The notes beneath the pieces are model-generated. The model saw only the letters and a list, made by a program, of their open reading frames with translations. It was not told the DNA's origin and did not search any database. Shown here piece after piece: positions 51,569-61,090 of a DNA stretch of 64,000 bases. The stretch comes from Oscillospiraceae bacterium. Lineage in GTDB: Bacteria; Bacillota; Clostridia; Oscillospirales; Ruminococcaceae. The translations under genes were made by a program, and so were the position numbers. The number at the start of each line of letters is the position of its first letter. The stretch's first letter is position 1. The DNA is taken from assembly GCA_017405465.1 (NCBI GenBank), contig JAFRAJ010000016.1:110818-174817 (forward strand), read 5' to 3'.

Positions 51569-53098
51569 ATGTACAAAAGATTGGTTACGATTGATTCAGG
51601 TGAATTACAAGGTATTTTTGGTTATGACCCAAGGATCACTGTATTTAAGGGAGTTCCATACGCCGCGCCTCCTGTAGGAGACCTTCGCTGGAGGGCACCG
51701 CAGCCTGTGGAACCTTGGGAAGGGGTAAGGCTCGCCTCCGAGTATGCAGATATTTCAATACAAAAAGTTCCCGGTGGGGATCCGAATGAGTTCTGGACTA
51801 AGGAACTGCATCCCGCGGGGCCGGAGTTTACTATGAGTGAAGATTGTCTGTACCTCGATGTCTATACTCCAGCGAAGAAGGGAAATGAGAAACTTCCGGT
51901 ATATTTTTATATACATGGAGGAGGACTGCAGGGAGGATATCCGCATGAGATAGAGTTCGACTGGGAACATATGGCGAGAAAAGGAATAGTTGTAGTTACT
52001 CCTGCATACAGGCTCGGATACATGGGGTTCCTTTCACATCCCTGGCTTTCTGAGGAAGCACCGAAAGATCCTAAAGGTTCATATGGCTATCTGGATCAGT
52101 TGGCTGCGCTGAAGTGGACGAAACGCAATATCGAGGCATTCGGCGGAGATCCGGACAAGATAACTATCGGAGGACAGTCGGCAGGAGCAGGGAGTGTTAT
52201 GGCTCATCTTTCGAGCCCGATGTCTAAAGATCTATTCCGTGCAGCGGTAATACAGAGTGGCATAAGGATCCCTATGAAAGACACCGGAGAACCTGACCGG
52301 AACCAGACTGTAGACCAGGCAGAGAAAAACGGGGAAAAACTGTTTGAACTATGCGGATTTAAGAGCCTGGAAGAAGCGAGAGCATGCGACGCGATGGAAA
52401 TCTACAAAGTCGTCGAAGAGAACAAGCTGCGTTTCTCGCCATGCAACGACGGTATCTTCTCTCTCAAACCTTCAGCGCAGGCACTATTGGATGGAGAATG
52501 GGGAGATAAACCGATCATTTTCGGATTCAATGCAGGCGAGATCAGATCCGGAGGAATGTTCGCGGGCAATCTCCCGCAGACACTGGCTGATTTGGAAAAA
52601 GTAGCTGAGACATACGGCCCTGACAAACAGAAATTCCTTGAACTGGTTGGATGTTCTTCTGACGATGAAGTCAAGCAGTTTATGGCTGAAAGCAGAGCTT
52701 TTAAACCATTAGTGATCTCCACACTTCTGGCGGGATGCCTCAGAGACAAACAGGGTGCAAAAGCCTACCTTTATGAGTTTGCTCACCACATCCCCGGAGA
52801 AGATAATCCCGGAGTCTATCATGGCGCTGAGCTAGCTTTCGCATATGATGCGATCTCTCGTATGTGGAGACCATTTACCGGTGTTGACTATGATATGGCC
52901 AGGTATGTCAACTCTTATTGGATCAACTTTATCAAGAATAGTGATCCTAACGGTGAAACTAACTTCGGAGAGGAACTGCCTCGTTGGGATGCATATACGG
53001 CAGACAACATGAATATCATGAAGTTTACGGACGAGTGCAAACAGGAAAAGGAAGAAGTTACCGAGCTCATGCTGATGAGACTGAAAAACGGCAGATAA
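51569..53098 (+). CDS. Type B carboxylesterase
   Basis: The start is ATG 51569, 7 bases after AGGAGG, giving 509 residues. The alpha/beta hydrolase of the cholinesterase/para-nitrobenzyl-esterase kind opens with FKGVPYAAPPVGDLRWRAPQP. It has the oxyanion HGGGLQGG segment, the nucleophile elbow GGQSAGAGS (Ser204) and the late catalytic His in YHGAELAF. No signal peptide is visible, so it acts in the cytoplasm. It is a close paralogue of the products at 59545 and 61091 (all share DPRIT.F.GVPYA). The substrate is unknown; acylated sugars or plant-derived esters are guesses. Confidence 0.93.
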   Translation: MYKRLVTIDSGELQGIFGYDPRITVFKGVPYAAPPVGDLRWRAPQPVEPWEGVRLASEYADISIQKVPGGDPNEFWTKELHPAGPEFTMSEDCLYLDVYTPAKKGNEKLPVYFYIHGGGLQGGYPHEIEFDWEHMARKGIVVVTPAYRLGYMGFLSHPWLSEEAPKDPKGSYGYLDQLAALKWTKRNIEAFGGDPDKITIGGQSAGAGSVMAHLSSPMSKDLFRAAVIQSGIRIPMKDTGEPDRNQTVDQAEKNGEKLFELCGFKSLEEARACDAMEIYKVVEENKLRFSPCNDGIFSLKPSAQALLDGEWGDKPIIFGFNAGEIRSGGMFAGNLPQTLADLEKVAETYGPDKQKFLELVGCSSDDEVKQFMAESRAFKPLVISTLLAGCLRDKQGAKAYLYEFAHHIPGEDNPGVYHGAELAFAYDAISRMWRPFTGVDYDMARYVNSYWINFIKNSDPNGETNFGEELPRWDAYTADNMNIMKFTDECKQEKEEVTELMLMRLKNGR

Positions 53099-53124
53099 AG
53101 CGATTACTGGTAAGGAGAAAACTG

Positions 53125-54696
53125 ATGATTAAAGACGGAGCGATAATCAATACTAAAGAAGGAAAACTGGAAGGTGTATGCATTGATGGTATCTATCGTT
53201 TCATCGGAGTGAGATATGCAGAGCCAACGTGGGGGGAGAACAGATTCATGCCCCCGCAACCTCTTAAACCTTGGGAAGGAGTAAGACCTGCAAAGGAATA
53301 TGCGCCTATATGCTGGCAGACAGATACTCCAAGGATGGAGGACAAAGAAGTTACCAGTACAGACATTCCATCCTTATACGGAAAGCTGCTCACAGGGAAT
53401 ACCGACCCGTCTGCCTGTGAACAGTCAGAGGATTGCCTGGCCGTGAATATATGGACAGCCGGGCTGAGAGACGGAAGGAAACGCCCTGTTATGGTGTGGT
53501 TCCATGGGGGCGGATACATTGCAGGTGGAGCCCCTTGCAACTGGCATGATGGATGGAACATGGCCAAAAAGCAGGACGTGGTTCTTGTCTCTGTCGGTCA
53601 CCGTCTCGGGATATTCGGGTACCTGTATCTGGGATTGTTCGATGAGAGATATAAAGACTCTGCTAATGTCGGACATCAGGATATGGCAGCTGCACTCAGG
53701 TGGATCAAGGAAAATGCTGAAGAACTCGGTGGAGATCCGGATAACATAACCATCTTCGGGCAGTCCGGAGGTGGAGGTAAAGTAGCTGGACTCATGGCAA
53801 TGCCTCTGGCCAAGGGCTGTGTACACAAAGCGATCATTCAGTCTGGTGGATTCGGCGGGCTTGTGACAAAAGAAAAAGGTGCAGAAGTAGCGAAACAGCT
53901 GCTGGACCATCTTGGAATAGCTCCTGAAAACGCAAAAGAACTACTGAAGTATTCAGCTGAAGAACTTATCGAGGCAACGCGTGAAATCAATAGGACAAGG
54001 ACAAATGGAAACTACTTTGTGTGTCCGCTGATAAAAGACGGTGAAGTAATCAAGTATGATCCATTTGACGGAGCGGAAGGTTCTGAATACAGCAAGGATG
54101 TCATTCTCATGAGCGGGTATACAAGAGATGACGCCAAACTGCAGGCCCTTTTCAATCCCCCTGTATTCAGTTACACCATGGAGGAACTGCCGGACAGACT
54201 TATGGAACTTGGATACTCTGAGGAAGATTCAGACAAGATCATCAGAATGTATGAAAAGGTGCTTCCGGAGGATCATGATGCATGTGATATCTATACCGGG
54301 CTTCTTCAGGACAGGAATGCACTTATAGCAAACATCAACAGGTATGAAGCCAGAGAGAAGGTCGGTGCTTCTCCGATGTACAACTATGTATTCTGCCGTG
54401 AAGCTCCGTCGCGCATGATGAAGGCAATACACGGAGTGGAAGTTCCTTTTGTGTTTGACAATGCGGTTTATGCTCCTGAGATGTGGAACGCAGATACCAG
54501 AGTCACAGCTATGCAAGTTTCGGAAGCGACTGGAGCCGCATGGGCGGCATTCGCCAGAACCGGAAATCCGAGCAACCCATACATGCCTGCCTGGAAGCCA
54601 TATGACAGTGTGAACCGTTACACGATGTCGATTGATGTGGAATGCAGACTTATTAGCGATTATAGAAAAGAGATAAGAGAATTCCTCGGAAGATAG
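53125..54696 (+). CDS. Type B carboxylesterase, divergent copy
   Basis: The start is ATG 53125 after AAGGAG, giving 523 residues. It has a FIGVRYAEP opening, an HGGGYIAGG oxyanion stretch and the elbow FGQSGGGG (Ser214). It is more distant from the other three type B enzymes of the cluster and probably has another specificity. It follows the first esterase gene by 26 bases and is followed by a strong hairpin. Confidence 0.9.
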   Translation: MIKDGAIINTKEGKLEGVCIDGIYRFIGVRYAEPTWGENRFMPPQPLKPWEGVRPAKEYAPICWQTDTPRMEDKEVTSTDIPSLYGKLLTGNTDPSACEQSEDCLAVNIWTAGLRDGRKRPVMVWFHGGGYIAGGAPCNWHDGWNMAKKQDVVLVSVGHRLGIFGYLYLGLFDERYKDSANVGHQDMAAALRWIKENAEELGGDPDNITIFGQSGGGGKVAGLMAMPLAKGCVHKAIIQSGGFGGLVTKEKGAEVAKQLLDHLGIAPENAKELLKYSAEELIEATREINRTRTNGNYFVCPLIKDGEVIKYDPFDGAEGSEYSKDVILMSGYTRDDAKLQALFNPPVFSYTMEELPDRLMELGYSEEDSDKIIRMYEKVLPEDHDACDIYTGLLQDRNALIANINRYEAREKVGASPMYNYVFCREAPSRMMKAIHGVEVPFVFDNAVYAPEMWNADTRVTAMQVSEATGAAWAAFARTGNPSNPYMPAWKPYDSVNRYTMSIDVECRLISDYRKEIREFLGR

Positions 54697-54736
54697 AACC
54701 GGAGCATCCGGAGAATTGATCTACGGAACAAATATA

Positions 54737-54764
54737 GTGATGCCGGAACAAGTTCCGGCATCAC
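54737..54764 (+). terminator. Perfect 13-bp hairpin between hydrolase transcripts
   Basis: GTGATGCCGGAAC and GTTCCGGCATCAC with an AA loop, followed by ACCTTTCC. The T-run is poor, but the stem is strong. Confidence 0.65.
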
Positions 54765-54817
54765 ACCTTTCCTGATTATCTGTGTAGTTTTTGAATCGTG
54801 AAAGAAGGTGGAAGATA

Positions 54818-55765
54818 GTGAAGTGGTTGAAACTGAATGGTCCGGAGAATGGAGTGAAATCTGAATTCCAGACTGATTGGGACAGCCAAAATATTGATTT
54901 TTATGAAGATATACCGTATGGCACAGGTGGAGATCATGATATGTTTCTAGATCTCATGATGCCAAGAGACAGGGCTGGGAAGAAACTTCCGCTGATTATC
55001 TGGGTACACGGAGGAGGATGGAGCATCCCTGAACTTACTAAAAAATACAGACCGACGAATGCTGTAATAGAAGCGTGCAGAATGGGATTTGCTTTTGCGA
55101 GTGTGGAGTACAGGCTCGTTACTGAGAGCCCATTTCCCGCGCCTATCGAGGATTGCAAGTGTGCAGTAAGGTTCCTTAGAGCAAATGCGGATGAGCTTGG
55201 ATTGAATCCGGCGCATATCGGCATATGGGGAGAGTCTGCTGGAGGACAGTTAGCTGCTCTGGTCGGAGCTTCATATATGAATCCTAAATTAGAAGGAACC
55301 GGAGGATGGCAGAATGTTTCCAGCAGAGTGCAGGCGGTGTGCGACTGGTATTGCGGAGGAGACATGACTCATATGGGAGCGTGGAAGGTTCCTGAAGTAC
55401 AGGCTAAAGCCAGCGAATTGGGGATTACTCTTACAAAAATGGAGAACGATGGAGGACAGAGCGCACCAGGAGGGCTGTTTTCTATGATGTTCGGGAGACC
55501 GGGAGAAGAAGCTCCGGAGCTTTCTATGGATATAAGTCCTATTTTCTATGTAGACAGAGAACAGCCATCATTCCTGCTTATGCATGGTGACAGTGACCAG
55601 GCAGTGCCGATAGAGTTTTCCTACAACTATTATGATGCGCTCGTTTCTCATGGACATGACGTAACTTTTGTGATAGTGCCTAGACAAGGACATGGCTTCT
55701 TTAAAGGAGACGGTCTTTATGATATCGTTCTGGGATTCTTCAGAAAGAAACTGATGGAGGAATAA
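54818..55765 (+). CDS. Alpha/beta hydrolase of the esterase/lipase (BD-FAE/HSL-like) type
   Basis: The start is taken as GTG 54818 behind AAGGTGG, giving 315 residues beginning MKWLKLNGPENG. It has an IIWVHGGGWSI oxyanion motif, the elbow IWGESAGGQ (Ser140), a catalytic Asp region (MHGDSDQAVP) and the His in RQGHGF. These place it in the HSL/BD-FAE group. It is the first gene of a second hydrolase block and lies two bases before the next gene. Confidence 0.9.
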   Translation: MKWLKLNGPENGVKSEFQTDWDSQNIDFYEDIPYGTGGDHDMFLDLMMPRDRAGKKLPLIIWVHGGGWSIPELTKKYRPTNAVIEACRMGFAFASVEYRLVTESPFPAPIEDCKCAVRFLRANADELGLNPAHIGIWGESAGGQLAALVGASYMNPKLEGTGGWQNVSSRVQAVCDWYCGGDMTHMGAWKVPEVQAKASELGITLTKMENDGGQSAPGGLFSMMFGRPGEEAPELSMDISPIFYVDREQPSFLLMHGDSDQAVPIEFSYNYYDALVSHGHDVTFVIVPRQGHGFFKGDGLYDIVLGFFRKKLMEE

Positions 55766-55767
55766 AG

Positions 55768-57276
55768 ATGAAGCAGTATAGAAAACCTGTATATCATGAG
55801 GAACTGCTTGATGCAGCGGTGACTGCTGTTGAACTGCCTGAAATCACAGGACCGCTTGAGAGTAACGCAGATTCTTATCCTTTTGGAACGGCATTCCGTC
55901 AGAATGTGCCGGTGGATCTGGAGCAATACGGATATATTGAAGAAGAGTTCATAGTGAGCGGTTATGCCAATGTTTATGAATATCACGATGTAGGTATTTA
56001 TCCAAAGATCAGATGTGAAAACGGCAGATACACTACAAGGATCCTTGTAAGAAGACCCAAAGACCCTCTAAAGCAGAGTGAGTTTGCGATTCTTGAAATA
56101 TTCAACTATGCAGGACCGGAAAAGGCTTTTGCGGGTTGGGGATTCTGCGGAGAGTACATGCTCAAGAGAGGGGATGTCTGGGTCGGCATCACTATAAAGC
56201 AGAATGCAGTGGAAGGACTTAAACGATTCGATCCTGCACGATACAGAGATCTAGGATTTCCAAATCCCGTTCCAAAAGATAAAAGACGTCCTGTAACGTC
56301 TATGATCGGAGGAGCTCCGGAGCCTGGTGCAGAAGAATATGAGAGCGGACTGGCTTATGATGCCATGAGTCAGGTTGCTGCGCTGTTAAAAGCCAGAAAC
56401 CGTGCAAACCCGCTTTTCAGAGGCGGACCGAGCAGTAAGCCTGCGAAATATGTGCTGGGGATGGGAGCTTCCGGGTGCGACCTATCGCTCTATGCGGCTG
56501 CCCTTCAGCCCTTTGCGACTACAGACGGAATCCATCCGTGCTTTGATGGATTCCATATCCATATGACAGGATATCCGGGGAATATCAGTAACGGTGAGAC
56601 CAGATTCGAAGCTAATGATGACAGGTGCAAGATCATGACTAATGTTCCTCTGGTCTGGACTCAGACTATGGGCGATATGAGGGGAGGAGGAGTACATCCG
56701 AGTTATTCATATATGTATCGTTGGCCCGACAGTGATCTTCCCGGAAGACAGCACAGACAATATGAGATAGCTGGGGCAGCCTTGGGGCTTCTATATGACA
56801 GAAGATGCGGAGCGTGCCTTGAGGATTCTGAAAAATATACAGGAAAACCGGAAGTCAACAACGACCCGGAAATCGACAATGAGATACCTTTCTATTATGT
56901 GATCAGGGCCGTGCTCGACAGTCTGAAAAAATGGGTAAAAGACGGAGTGCCGGCGCCTCCTTCTGCGTATCTTGAAATGAAGGGAGAATACCCTGATGCG
57001 GATTTTGTGCTTGATGAGTATGGAAATCCTGTAGGAGGAGTGAGAAGCCCATATGTAGATGTGCCTACAAAGACATACACCTGGATAGACGATTTCTCGA
57101 TTTTCAATGTAGTTACTCCTTTCAGCAGTGAGAAATTAAAGGAACTCTATCCGACAAAAGAAGAGTATATGAGGAAGGTGATAGTATCAGCTCTTAAAAT
57201 GGTTTCTGACAGATACCTCCTTGCCGAAGACGCTCCAGAGCTGATATTTGATGCGATTGACGATTACAGAGTATAG
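55768..57276 (+). CDS. Abhydrolase_10-type alpha/beta hydrolase-domain protein
   Basis: The 502-residue protein resembles the PF20091 group: a FIVSGYANVYEY opening, LVRRPKDPLKQSEFAILEI, and the nucleophile elbow GMGASGCDLSLY (Ser235). Substrates of the family are largely unknown. The GGAGG site lies in the end of the preceding gene, so the two are co-translated. No signal peptide is visible. Confidence 0.82.
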   Translation: MKQYRKPVYHEELLDAAVTAVELPEITGPLESNADSYPFGTAFRQNVPVDLEQYGYIEEEFIVSGYANVYEYHDVGIYPKIRCENGRYTTRILVRRPKDPLKQSEFAILEIFNYAGPEKAFAGWGFCGEYMLKRGDVWVGITIKQNAVEGLKRFDPARYRDLGFPNPVPKDKRRPVTSMIGGAPEPGAEEYESGLAYDAMSQVAALLKARNRANPLFRGGPSSKPAKYVLGMGASGCDLSLYAAALQPFATTDGIHPCFDGFHIHMTGYPGNISNGETRFEANDDRCKIMTNVPLVWTQTMGDMRGGGVHPSYSYMYRWPDSDLPGRQHRQYEIAGAALGLLYDRRCGACLEDSEKYTGKPEVNNDPEIDNEIPFYYVIRAVLDSLKKWVKDGVPAPPSAYLEMKGEYPDADFVLDEYGNPVGGVRSPYVDVPTKTYTWIDDFSIFNVVTPFSSEKLKELYPTKEEYMRKVIVSALKMVSDRYLLAEDAPELIFDAIDDYRV

Positions 57277-57321
57277 AAGAAGATACAACAGTTATTGATA
57301 TGATCGAAAAGAGGACAGTTA

Positions 57322-58359
57322 ATGGAGAACAGGATTCTTGAAAAATTTGTAACCGGGATCGAGGATAAAAACCTTGGCGTACATGAGGTTGTTGTAAGAC
57401 ATCATGGCGAAGTCGTTGACAGCCATCAGTTCATTGAGCCTCAGGGAAGAGTGCAACTGTTTTCGGCAAGCAAATCATGGACTGCTATTGCTGTCGGAAT
57501 AGCTATCGGTGAAGGGTTATTCGGCATAAAGGACCGTATGGTCGATCTGCTTGATGGAGATATTCCTTATCAGCTGCCAAAGGGTTACGACAGGCTGACA
57601 GTCTGGCACCTGCTTACGATGAGCACGGGACATGCAGAATGCCCGGTCTTTAAAATGCAGGCGAAGGAGCGTGAGAAACTCATCAACAGCGGGATTGCTC
57701 CGTCTGCGCCTGGCAGCGGCAGGAATTTCTCTGATAAATGGTTTGAAGCTTTCATGACAGAGCCTCTTACGTTCGATCCTGATGATGGACATTGGGCATA
57801 TAACAACGGAGCAACATATGTCCTTGCCAGAATAATTGAGAAGTCTGCAGGAATGAATCTCAGAGATTACATGATGCCTCGTGTTTTTGATCCGCTTGAG
57901 ATCGCAGATCCTGTGTGGGACTGTGATCCTAATGGCCATGCACTTGGTGCAATAGGTCTGCATCTTAATACTGAGGAGCTCTCGCGTGGCGGTCAGCTGC
58001 TTCTGAATATGGGAAGATGGAACGGAGAACAATTAGTCCCGGAAGAGTTCGTCAGGCAGATGACGTCAAAGCAGGTCGAGAACGCAAATGAAAACACAGA
58101 CGAGAATGCCGGCGCAGGCTATGGATATCAGACATGGATGTGTGCGAGAGCTGGTTCTTACAGAATGGATGGTATGTTCTCACAACTGAGCATAGGCGTA
58201 CCTGACTGTGATGCTGTCATAGCTCTGACATCACATGAAGAAAAGAATGGACCAGAAATCATAAGAGAAGTCTTCACGAAGATAGTTCCCGAACTTCAGC
58301 GAGATTTCCTAGTGCGTAAAAGACCGGCAGAAAAGTTTGTCTGGCATTACAAAGTGTGA
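57322..58359 (+). CDS. Serine beta-lactamase-fold hydrolase (class C/EstB-like)
   Basis: The 345-residue protein has the SxxK motif SASK (Ser48, Lys51) and YxN as YNN (Tyr160, Asn162). This is the pattern of class C beta-lactamase-like esterases and DD-peptidases. It lacks a signal peptide, so it is more likely an intracellular esterase than an antibiotic-resistance or cell-wall enzyme. It is the only member of the cluster with a non-alpha/beta-hydrolase fold. Confidence 0.88.
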   Translation: MENRILEKFVTGIEDKNLGVHEVVVRHHGEVVDSHQFIEPQGRVQLFSASKSWTAIAVGIAIGEGLFGIKDRMVDLLDGDIPYQLPKGYDRLTVWHLLTMSTGHAECPVFKMQAKEREKLINSGIAPSAPGSGRNFSDKWFEAFMTEPLTFDPDDGHWAYNNGATYVLARIIEKSAGMNLRDYMMPRVFDPLEIADPVWDCDPNGHALGAIGLHLNTEELSRGGQLLLNMGRWNGEQLVPEEFVRQMTSKQVENANENTDENAGAGYGYQTWMCARAGSYRMDGMFSQLSIGVPDCDAVIALTSHEEKNGPEIIREVFTKIVPELQRDFLVRKRPAEKFVWHYKV

Positions 58360-58403
58360 TTGCATAATTATTGAAAATAAGAGAGCGAATTAAGGAGATA
58401 AAA

Positions 58404-59453
58404 ATGGACGAGAAAAAAGTATTGACCCCTGAAGAGAGATTAGCAAAACAACAGGAGAGAAGGAAAGACTTTGCTCCGGCTGAGCATCCTGCGATACCTT
58501 TGTATGAGAATGCACCGTGCTATGACAGAGAAAAGCTCGCCAAAATGCAGCGGCTTGGAGTGAGAATACTCGACACGGATGACAAAGAGGAGAGAATGAA
58601 ACTGATCGGGGAGTTTGAAGAAATCAGAGACAGCATTAAGAAGAAACCAGGGAAGCTGGCTCCTGTCGAACTGTGGCCGGAGGGAGTACTTCCTACCATT
58701 ACTGATTATCAGGATAACAGTGACCTGCGCTGGAATCATGATCCCGATTTCAGACCGTTCCTTTACGAGCTTCTCGTTCCGGATGGTGTACAACCAAAAG
58801 GACTGGTCATTTTCTGCGCCGGTGGAGATCATGGTTATGCCATGTTCCATGAAGCTTACATATCATGTCTTGATTTTGTCTCTATGGGTTACCAGACCAT
58901 TCTGCTGGCAAACAGGACGAACGGATGTCCGTGGAAGGCTGAAGATGCTGCTGCAGATGCATCTAGAGCAGTGAGATATGCCCGAAGAAATGCAAAGAGA
59001 CTGCGTATCAATCCGAACCACGTAGCATTTGCCGGTTTTTCAAACGGCGGTATCACCGGGGAGAACTGCATAAGATTCTTTTCGGGCGATAAAAAGATGA
59101 CTGATATCTACCATGACTATGTTCCGGATGAGCTGGACAGTTTCTATGGAGCCCCGGATGCCTTCATCTGTGTTTATGGCCCTCGATTCGAAGGAACAGA
59201 ATTTGATTTTACAGGAGTCGTATATCCGCCGACATTCTTTGCTGTGGGCAGGGAAGATAAGGCTTTGGATAATCTGAATTATGTGTATCCTACGCTGATA
59301 GAACAAGGAGTTAAAGTTGAAGTACATACCTTCGCTGGTACTCCTCACGGACAGGCTGGAGTAAGAGTGCTCGATGGCTATGTGAAGTATCCAAACTTCG
59401 AGATGTGGCTCAGCCTTGCAGATTACTTCCTGATGGATCTGTTCAAAAAATAA
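58404..59453 (+). CDS. Alpha/beta hydrolase, paralogue of the 62669 product
   Basis: The start is ATG 58404 after AAGGAG, giving 349 residues. A charged N-terminus is followed by a hydrolase core with the elbow AGFSNGG (Ser213), an ICVYGPRF strand, and a late His in AGTPHGQAG. The product at 62669 has the same length, the same elbow position and the same WxxGxxPxxTxYxDNSDL stretch. The pair probably arose by duplication together with the adjoining type B esterases. Confidence 0.85.
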   Translation: MDEKKVLTPEERLAKQQERRKDFAPAEHPAIPLYENAPCYDREKLAKMQRLGVRILDTDDKEERMKLIGEFEEIRDSIKKKPGKLAPVELWPEGVLPTITDYQDNSDLRWNHDPDFRPFLYELLVPDGVQPKGLVIFCAGGDHGYAMFHEAYISCLDFVSMGYQTILLANRTNGCPWKAEDAAADASRAVRYARRNAKRLRINPNHVAFAGFSNGGITGENCIRFFSGDKKMTDIYHDYVPDELDSFYGAPDAFICVYGPRFEGTEFDFTGVVYPPTFFAVGREDKALDNLNYVYPTLIEQGVKVEVHTFAGTPHGQAGVRVLDGYVKYPNFEMWLSLADYFLMDLFKK

Positions 59454-59457
59454 TAAA

Positions 59458-59493
59458 AAGGCATAAGCCTATATATTGATAGTCCTATGCCTT
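59458..59493 (+). terminator. Weak hairpin between hydrolase transcripts
   Basis: AAGGCATA (59458-59465) and TATGCCTT (59486-59493) form a stem with a 20-base loop and no T-run. Termination is uncertain. Confidence 0.4.
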
Positions 59494-59544
59494 CAATTCG
59501 TATCTTATTTAATTATCGTGATGTGATAAACAGGAGAAATAATC

Positions 59545-61089
59545 ATGCTTAGAAAAGTGACTACAAAATACGGAGTTATAGAAGGAGTACCAAGCGGCGA
59601 TCCGCGCATTACAGTTTTCCGTGGAGTACCATATGCCAAGCCTCCTGTAGGTGATCTGCGATGGAGAGCGCCGCAGCCTCCTGAACCCTGGGAAGGCGTG
59701 CTCAGGGCCGACCGTTTTCCAAATATTGCAGTTGTGCCTCAGCCTGGTGTCGATTGGACTGATTTTTACACGAAAGAGCTGAATCCGACAGGATACGAAC
59801 ATAAAACCAGTGAGGATTGTCTGTATTTGAACATTTGGTCCCCTGCCAGATCCACATACGATAAACTTCCCGTATTCTTCTACATTCACGGCGGAGGATT
59901 TACAGCCGGCTATTCATATGAAGTAGAGTTTGACGGGGAAAGAGTAGCACGCAACGATGTCATATTCATCACGGTCGGATACAGACTCGGACCTCTCGGC
60001 TTCTTCTCGCACAAAGAACTTGATGAAGAGAGTCAGGGCAATCAGGGATTGCTTGACCAGCTTCAGGCTTTGAAATGGGTTAAAGAGAACATCTCGGCAT
60101 TCGGAGGGGATCCTTCAAGAGTGACGATATGCGGTCAGTCTGCCGGAGGAATGAGCGTTTCAAGCCTTCTTAATTCACCGTTGGCTGAAGGGTACATCAG
60201 CGGGGGCATAATGATGTCAGGAGGAGGAATAAGACCGCCGTTCGGAGGAGTAGGGCCCTGGCTCTCGCTAGAAGAGGGACAGACATATGGCCAACAGCTT
60301 CTTGATTTCATCGGTGTCAAAAGCCTTGAAGAAGCCAGAGGAGTGCCTGCTGAAGTGATAGTAAGCACGGGCCTTGGTAGATGGCCTGACGGTAAGATAG
60401 CGCCTATGAGATGGAGACCTACGATTGACGGTTTCTTCTTTACCGAGGAATTGAGAGATTCGATTCTTGCAGGACACAGCATGAACGTTCCGATAATGAT
60501 AGGTTGCTGCAAAGGGGAGAACCTGCCGAAACAGCTGACCGGAGAACTGAGCAGTATAGAAAACTTCAGGAAAAGCGCAGAAGAGAAGTACGGCGATAAA
60601 GCTGAAGAGTTCCTTTCAATGTGCGATCTGTCTTCTGAAGAGAAATTCAAAGATTTCGTTTCAGGCGAACTGGGACTCTGCACTGGTTATACAGGAGCGA
60701 TGGCATATGCCAGACGCGAGGCGCAGCTTGGAAGAAAAGCATACACATTCGTATTTGATCATGATATACCCGGAGATGATGCAGGATCTTTCCACGGATC
60801 GGACATGTGGTTCGTATTCGATTCTCTTGGACATAGCTGGAGACCTTTTGAAGGAAAACATTATGATCTTGCAAGACAGGTATCATCCTACTGGGCTAAT
60901 TTCGTAAAGAACGGAGACCCCAATGGAAAGGACCGCATAGGGAAAGAGCTTCCTGAATGGAAACCTTTCACCGAAGAGGAAGAATTCACCATCTGTTTTA
61001 AGGATAAGCCAGTTAAACTCGATGAATCCGGAAAAGAAATCAAGCGATTCACGCAGGAGTATTTCCTGGAACAGAACACGGAGGGATAA
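59545..61089 (+). CDS. Type B carboxylesterase
   Basis: The 514-residue protein follows AGGAGAA. It has the FRGVPYAKPPVGDLRW opening, HGGGFTAGYS, the elbow CGQSAGGMS (Ser199) and a FHGSDMWFVFD His region. It is a close paralogue of the 61091 product, sharing long stretches such as FEGKHYDLARQ and FVKNGDPNG or FIKTGDPNG. No signal peptide is visible. It is the first gene of the third hydrolase block. Confidence 0.93.
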   Translation: MLRKVTTKYGVIEGVPSGDPRITVFRGVPYAKPPVGDLRWRAPQPPEPWEGVLRADRFPNIAVVPQPGVDWTDFYTKELNPTGYEHKTSEDCLYLNIWSPARSTYDKLPVFFYIHGGGFTAGYSYEVEFDGERVARNDVIFITVGYRLGPLGFFSHKELDEESQGNQGLLDQLQALKWVKENISAFGGDPSRVTICGQSAGGMSVSSLLNSPLAEGYISGGIMMSGGGIRPPFGGVGPWLSLEEGQTYGQQLLDFIGVKSLEEARGVPAEVIVSTGLGRWPDGKIAPMRWRPTIDGFFFTEELRDSILAGHSMNVPIMIGCCKGENLPKQLTGELSSIENFRKSAEEKYGDKAEEFLSMCDLSSEEKFKDFVSGELGLCTGYTGAMAYARREAQLGRKAYTFVFDHDIPGDDAGSFHGSDMWFVFDSLGHSWRPFEGKHYDLARQVSSYWANFVKNGDPNGKDRIGKELPEWKPFTEEEEFTICFKDKPVKLDESGKEIKRFTQEYFLEQNTEG

Positions 61090-61090
61090 A

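Noticed and set aside
61022..61090. Longer start for the second tandem esterase, inside the preceding gene
   Set aside because: The conserved family N-terminus begins at GTG 61091 right after GGAGG. The extension is the shifted end of the upstream gene.
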